This document shows positions 60,701 through 64,000 of a stretch of 64,000 nucleotides of DNA, in pieces; the stretch's first letter is position 1; the number at the start of each line of letters is the position of its first letter. The DNA comes from Chamaecyparis obtusa (lineage: Eukaryota; Streptophyta; Pinopsida; Cupressales; Cupressaceae). The DNA is taken from contig BSBK01005648.1 of NCBI GenBank assembly GCA_027943335.1, forward strand, positions 485,001 to 549,000. The letters run 5' to 3'. The position numbers and the translations under genes were made by a program. The notes below the pieces were generated by a model that did no database searches, was not told the DNA's origin, and was given only the letters and a program-made list of their open reading frames with translations.

Positions 60701-61719
60701 GGCTGCCAGGATCACTTATTATAAGTATCTATAATCAAGAGATAACCTAATATAATTAAGGGGTATTTAAATGAACTTAATAAGATATGTTCCTCACCCA
60801 TGCTTGAGTGCTAGTACAGACAAAGATGGGATTGGAGATGATGATGGCTTCCTTGAGAGGTGTGTTTAGCATAGTTAATAGCTTCGTCTGTATGAGAATT
60901 CATTGATCTGTGTATGGTCACTTGAGTGCTGGGATCCAGAGTGATTACCAGGATGAGACTCAAGGGTTAGACGTACATGATGACACCTTCCAATGCATAG
61001 TCTAGTAATTCTACATGTGTTGGTTGCCTCTGGATTAGAAAGTCTTACCTATTGTTATCTTTTGTACACCTTGACTTAGAGAGCTTTTAGGAACCTTTCC
61101 TTAGCTTGATCTGTTGATGTTTGTTATATGAGTGGGATCAGTTGTTATCTCCTTAGCATGGTGGGAGTGGACCATTTAGGTTCATGAGGTCAGGTGGTAG
61201 TGATTCTTTTACCACTTGAGATTCTGACGTTCGTGTACCAATGTTGGATGATCCTTATAGTAGTTGTTCCTTCTTGATCTTCTTTTATGGAGTTGTACTC
61301 TTCTTCTTCTTCTTTGTGATCTTGTACCTTTGTATCAGTTGTTTAGAGATATCATGTGTACTTCTTTTCGGTTATTGTATTACATACCCTATGACATGTG
61401 TTGTGGATGTAGATTTATGGATACCTTATGGTACTAGTTGTATTTATGTTATCTTATATGTGATGTTGCATTTACCTTTCATTTGTTTATAAGTGTTTTG
61501 TAATTGTACTTGAGCTAAATTAATTAATGTTAACATAATATTCTTCGAGGGACCCTTGAGAGTTGTAACATGTGTTGGTTGTTTATATTAATGTGAGTAA
61601 ATGGTAATTTCTTCTGCATTGATGTTTATCTTGTATGTTAACTTTTATAAAAAAATATTCTACAAACTTAGATGAATGTTTAGGTTAAGTTCTCCTGGGT
61701 TCCCTGGTGGGGCATTATA
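57783..61719 (+). repeat. Element J: 3' LTR (3,937 bp)
   Basis: TGTAGTACCCCACCC to GGGGCATTATA, followed by GATCA and then E integrase sequence. Carries the GC-rich block at 59660-59835. Confidence 0.92.
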
Positions 61720-62410
61720 GATCATAAGGTGTCTTGTTTGATTCTTTCTTTAGTTGTACTTAGTTTAGTGTAAAAATAATAGTACTTATAGATTCTCTCC
61801 AATAAATTTGTGCAGCATTTTTTTCAATCAGTAATGTTCTTGCACAATCAACAATTGATTTGTTCCTTCTTTCAACTATTTCATTCTATTGCAGAGTCCT
61901 TAGTGCAGATACCTATTTCTTGAGTCCATGCTCATTACAAAAGTTAGTAAATTCATCAGAAATGAATTCACTTCCTCAGTCAGATCTCAAGCATTTTAGT
62001 TGCTTACTAGTTTCTTTCTCTACTTTTTCTTTGTACCATTTAAACATTTGGAAAGCTTCTAACTTTTCTTTTAAAAACATGACTGCCATCATTCTAGAGA
62101 AATCATCAACAAATAAGATAAAATATCTATCTCCATAATAGCTCTGAGTTCTCATTGGACCAAATAAGTCAGTATGAACTAAATCTAGAATTGCATTAGA
62201 TTAATATTGTTTTCTTTTAAAACTAGACTTTGTCATTTTACACATTTGACATTGTTTGTACATCACTTGGTCAAGCTTAGACAAACTTGGTAAACCTCTA
62301 ACTTTCCTTTTCTTACTGATCTTTACCATGTTGTCAAGATTCACATGACATAATCTCTTTTTCCATAACCAAACATCGTCATTCTTAGCCATTAAACATG
62401 AAGTTTCAAC
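61720..62410 (-). pseudogene. Element E GAG-preintegrase and integrase core
   Basis: On the minus strand: WLWKKRLCHVNLDNMVKI (about 62370) and QCQMCKMTKSSFK (about 62240) form the HHCC zinc-binding domain. AILDLVHTDLFGPMRT and FVDDFSRMMAVMF (about 62100) hold the first catalytic Asp residues. LRSD*GSEF (about 61975) has the second Asp with a stop beside it, and the Glu region is NEIVERRNQS (about 61880). It ends KTPYD at the J insertion. Interrupted upstream by L at 62411. Confidence 0.9.
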
Positions 62411-62746
62411 TGTTAGAGTAGTCTTATGTTAGCTAATAATTAAATCATTTAATTATTAGTTTATCATACTCTAGGCTTAAGTTTCACTTAGGCTCTTTAT
62501 AATTCTTTAGGGTTTTAGCCTTTAGGGTTTCGTGTTTCCTTTTATAAGGATTCACTTCTTTCATTTCAATAAGGAGATTGTATTTTTTTCATCATTGTTA
62601 ATAGAAGATTATTTTCTTGCAACATGGTTTTGCAGTCTCTGGCCTATTGGCCGCCATAGCTTTCTGTCTCTCTTCTGTCTTCATTCTTGTAGCAGTCTTT
62701 GGATGCAGGTGTTCTTGGGAAGATTTGATGGTTATCAAATCTAACA
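62411..62746 (+). repeat. Element L: 5' LTR
   Basis: TG..CA ends with TGTTAGA/TCTAACA inverted termini. TTTTATAAGG at about 62537 is a likely TATA box, followed by a T-rich stretch. Confidence 0.9.
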
Positions 62747-62760
62747 TGGTATCAGAGCTG
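62747..62760 (+). promoter_or_regulatory. Element L: primer-binding site (initiator Met tRNA)
   Basis: TGGTATCAGAGCTG directly follows the LTR end CTAACA. Confidence 0.95.
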
Positions 62761-64000
62761 TCTTGCTGCTGGCTGTTTGAGTTTTATTGAAGCACAGAGG
62801 GTTTCAAAAGCTTTCTTGGCTTTTTTTTAGTGGTTCTGGAGGGTCTCTATTTTTGGAGGCATTTTGGGCCCAAACGGACACTTCCATTGCGTCCAGAATG
62901 CCCAAAAACCCTAGAATCCATATAAAGCTCATCCGATTTGGACACCGGAGCCTTTGGGGAATTTTTTCAGCCTCCTATGGGCCGTACGGGCTCGAAAATC
63001 GAGAAAAATTCTTGAAAAATGCAAAAAAAAGGTTTTTTTCTTTTAAAAACGGTGCGCCGCCAGCGCGCCGCCAGCGCACCGCCAACGCGCCACCCGCAGC
63101 GGCTGCCGGCCAGCGCGCCGCCAGCGCGCCCCCGCCGCGCCGCCGTGGCCACCGCCGCCCACCGCTCCGCTGCAGCGCCTCTCTGCGGCCTCCGCCGCCC
63201 TCGGCCCCGCCGCCCACGCCCTCCGCTCCGCCGGCCCGCCCACCGCCGGCAGCAGCGCCGCCTCCCAGCCCCGCTCCGGCCCGCCCAGCCGCCGCCCGGC
63301 CCGTTTCAGCCCCCGCGGGCTCCTATTCGCAGCAGCACGGTCATCTGACCGACCAGGGGCTGCGGCCCAGCCCCCGGAGCGCGCCATGCGCCCGGGGGCC
63401 TATTTTTTTTAGCCCCTGGGGCTCTTATCTTGCCTTTTTGGGGGTACCTGGGCTTTTTTCGCTCTACAGGGAGCATACGGGGGTCTTTTTCTGACTTCCA
63501 TATATCGTCGGAAAGCTCTTTCCAAGCTCTTTCCGATGATGGAGGTTAGGGTTTTGGGTTCTACCATTTCAATAGCTTTTTTTGCTGTTGAAGTCTGATG
63601 TCTTTTTTTGCCTTCCGGGAGTCATATCTGGCTCATCCGGACTCCTTTTTCGGCAAACGAGATATCGTCGGAAAGCTGATTCTGTGTACTATTCAGTGGC
63701 AGAGGTATTTCTTCTAGATTCTACTCCAGGTTTTCACTCCTCCGAGTTATGTAGTTTATGCCCTCTGGTGGTGTGCTTGGTTCTACAGGTCCGGGGATCT
63801 CTTCTTCTGGTTTCTTAGTGCACTCTTCTTTCTGACTTCTGAGCTTGCATGCTCTTTCTGATGTATCTTTGTTCTGTAAACGCACTGAGATAAAGTGCCC
63901 TCTTCTGCATTTCTGGGATCTTTTTCACCTGGTTCAGTTTTAGTATTCGCACTCAGCTATAAAGTGCCATGGGGGGATTCTGATGCATTTGCCACTATAG
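62761..64000 (+). other. Element L: leader with a very GC-rich tract
   Basis: 63045-63400 is dominated by CGCC, GCCGCC and CCCGC words with many CpGs, unlike anything else in the window. It is flanked by T-rich runs and by TATCGTCGGAAAGCT units at about 63503 and 63663. CGGAAAG..CTTTCCG at about 63509-63535 can form a hairpin. An open frame across the tract has no ATG at its start and reads as Pro/Ala/Arg low complexity, so I do not call a gene. Confidence 0.6.

Larger units (their letters stand above)
52765..61719 (+). mobile_element. Element J: LTR element with 3.95-kb LTRs and a 1.06-kb non-coding interior
   Basis: The LTRs (52765-56719, 57783-61719) start TGTAGTACCCCACC (first copy TCTAGTACC) and end GGGGCATTATA; the termini form an imperfect inverted pair. 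GATCA flanks the element (52760-52764, 61720-61724). An initiator-Met-like primer site follows the first LTR and a G-rich polypurine tract precedes the second, so orientation is plus. Neither the LTRs nor the interior has a gag or pol motif. It is non-autonomous, with far more LTR than internal sequence. The copies differ by scattered substitutions and small indels. Confidence 0.9.
32101..62410 (-). mobile_element. Element E: copia retrotransposon (minus), split by F, H, J and L
   Basis: Reading the minus strand from the right: GAG-preintegrase and integrase core (62410-61720), integrase C-terminal part (52764-52632 and 44287-43928), RT and RNase H (35712-34100), polypurine tract (33620-33608), 3' LTR (33607-32101). 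The pieces join end to end once J, H and F are removed with one copy of each target duplication. The 5' LTR, gag and protease lie to the right of the window or beyond L. The left end is inserted in C ORF2, with GAGTC at 32096-32100 as the probable target site. It has many stops and is inactive. Confidence 0.88.
62411..64000 (+). mobile_element. Element L: 5' part of a copia retrotransposon (runs off window)
   Basis: A 336-bp sequence starting TGTTAGAGTA and ending AAATCTAACA, followed at once by a perfect initiator-Met primer site. TCAAC at 62406-62410 is the probable left target duplication. No gag start is recognisable before the window ends, so the leader is at least 1.2 kb. The 3' LTR is outside the window. 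Confidence 0.85.

Noticed and set aside
52876..61492. Short membrane-like open frames in the J LTRs (for example 56249-56500 and 61241-61492)
   Set aside because: The two LTR copies share them only because the DNA is shared; they are T-rich, have no family motif, and lie within long terminal repeats.
62747..62760. Match to initiator-Met tRNA as a possible tRNA gene
   Set aside because: Only the 3' end of the tRNA is matched and it abuts an LTR; it is a primer-binding site. The same applies at 1018, 10794, 27652, 43329 and 45516.
62787..63494. 235-codon open frame rich in Pro, Ala and Arg
   Set aside because: It starts at TTG, not ATG; the composition follows the GC-rich tract, and long frames are open there on several frames of both strands. 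Best explained by base composition.
1..64000. Host genes, CRISPR arrays, rRNA or complete tRNA genes
   Set aside because: None could be supported; all recognisable coding belongs to retroelements or a captured PMD relic.

Overview
This 64-kb window is intergenic plant DNA built almost entirely of nested LTR retrotransposons. The Ty1-copia domains, the primer-binding sites matching initiator-Met tRNA (TGGTATCAGAGC-like), the AT-rich composition and the depth of nesting point to a large plant genome. A gymnosperm or other repeat-rich plant is plausible, but the species cannot be read from the sequence. I found no intact host gene, tRNA, rRNA or CRISPR array. Elements are lettered A to M here for reference.

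Layout. 1-326: LTR end (A). 352-8480: decayed copia element B (+), its gag split by a 5-kb insertion of unknown type (M). 8483-9480: a relic with a zinc knuckle. From about 9649: old two-ORF element C (+), which is the host for most of what follows. C carries solo LTR D (13746-15200), element G (15243-28865, minus), partial LTR K (29599-31073) and copia element E (from 32101, minus, running past the window end). G carries element I (18808-24102), which holds a plant-mobile-domain gene relic. E is cut by copia F (35713-43927, minus), two-ORF element H (44288-52631, plus), giant-LTR element J (52765-61719) and copia L (62411 to past 64000, plus). Exact 5-bp target duplications bound D (CATGT), G (TACTA), I (CAACC), F (AATCC), H (AGAGT) and J (GATCA). 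Removing D and G rejoins one reading frame in C. Removing J, H and F rejoins the integrase-to-RT order of E.

Most interesting content. G, H and the older C belong to one family with an unusual plan: about 1.2-kb LTRs, an initiator-Met primer site, ORF1 (about 413 codons, coiled coil plus five CCHC zinc knuckles) and ORF2 (about 1,250 codons, no recognisable domain). I see no protease, integrase, reverse transcriptase or RNase H. ORF2 has its own conserved TATA box about 210 bp upstream of its start in both G and H. G and H share three in-frame stop codons at identical positions. The family must be moved in trans; copia elements with similar LTR ends, such as E, are the obvious candidate helpers. 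Other notable items are an antisense intron-containing PMD gene in I, and the 3.95-kb LTRs around a 1.06-kb non-coding interior in J.

All protein calls come from reading translations by eye. No database search or alignment was run, and similarity levels are rough impressions.
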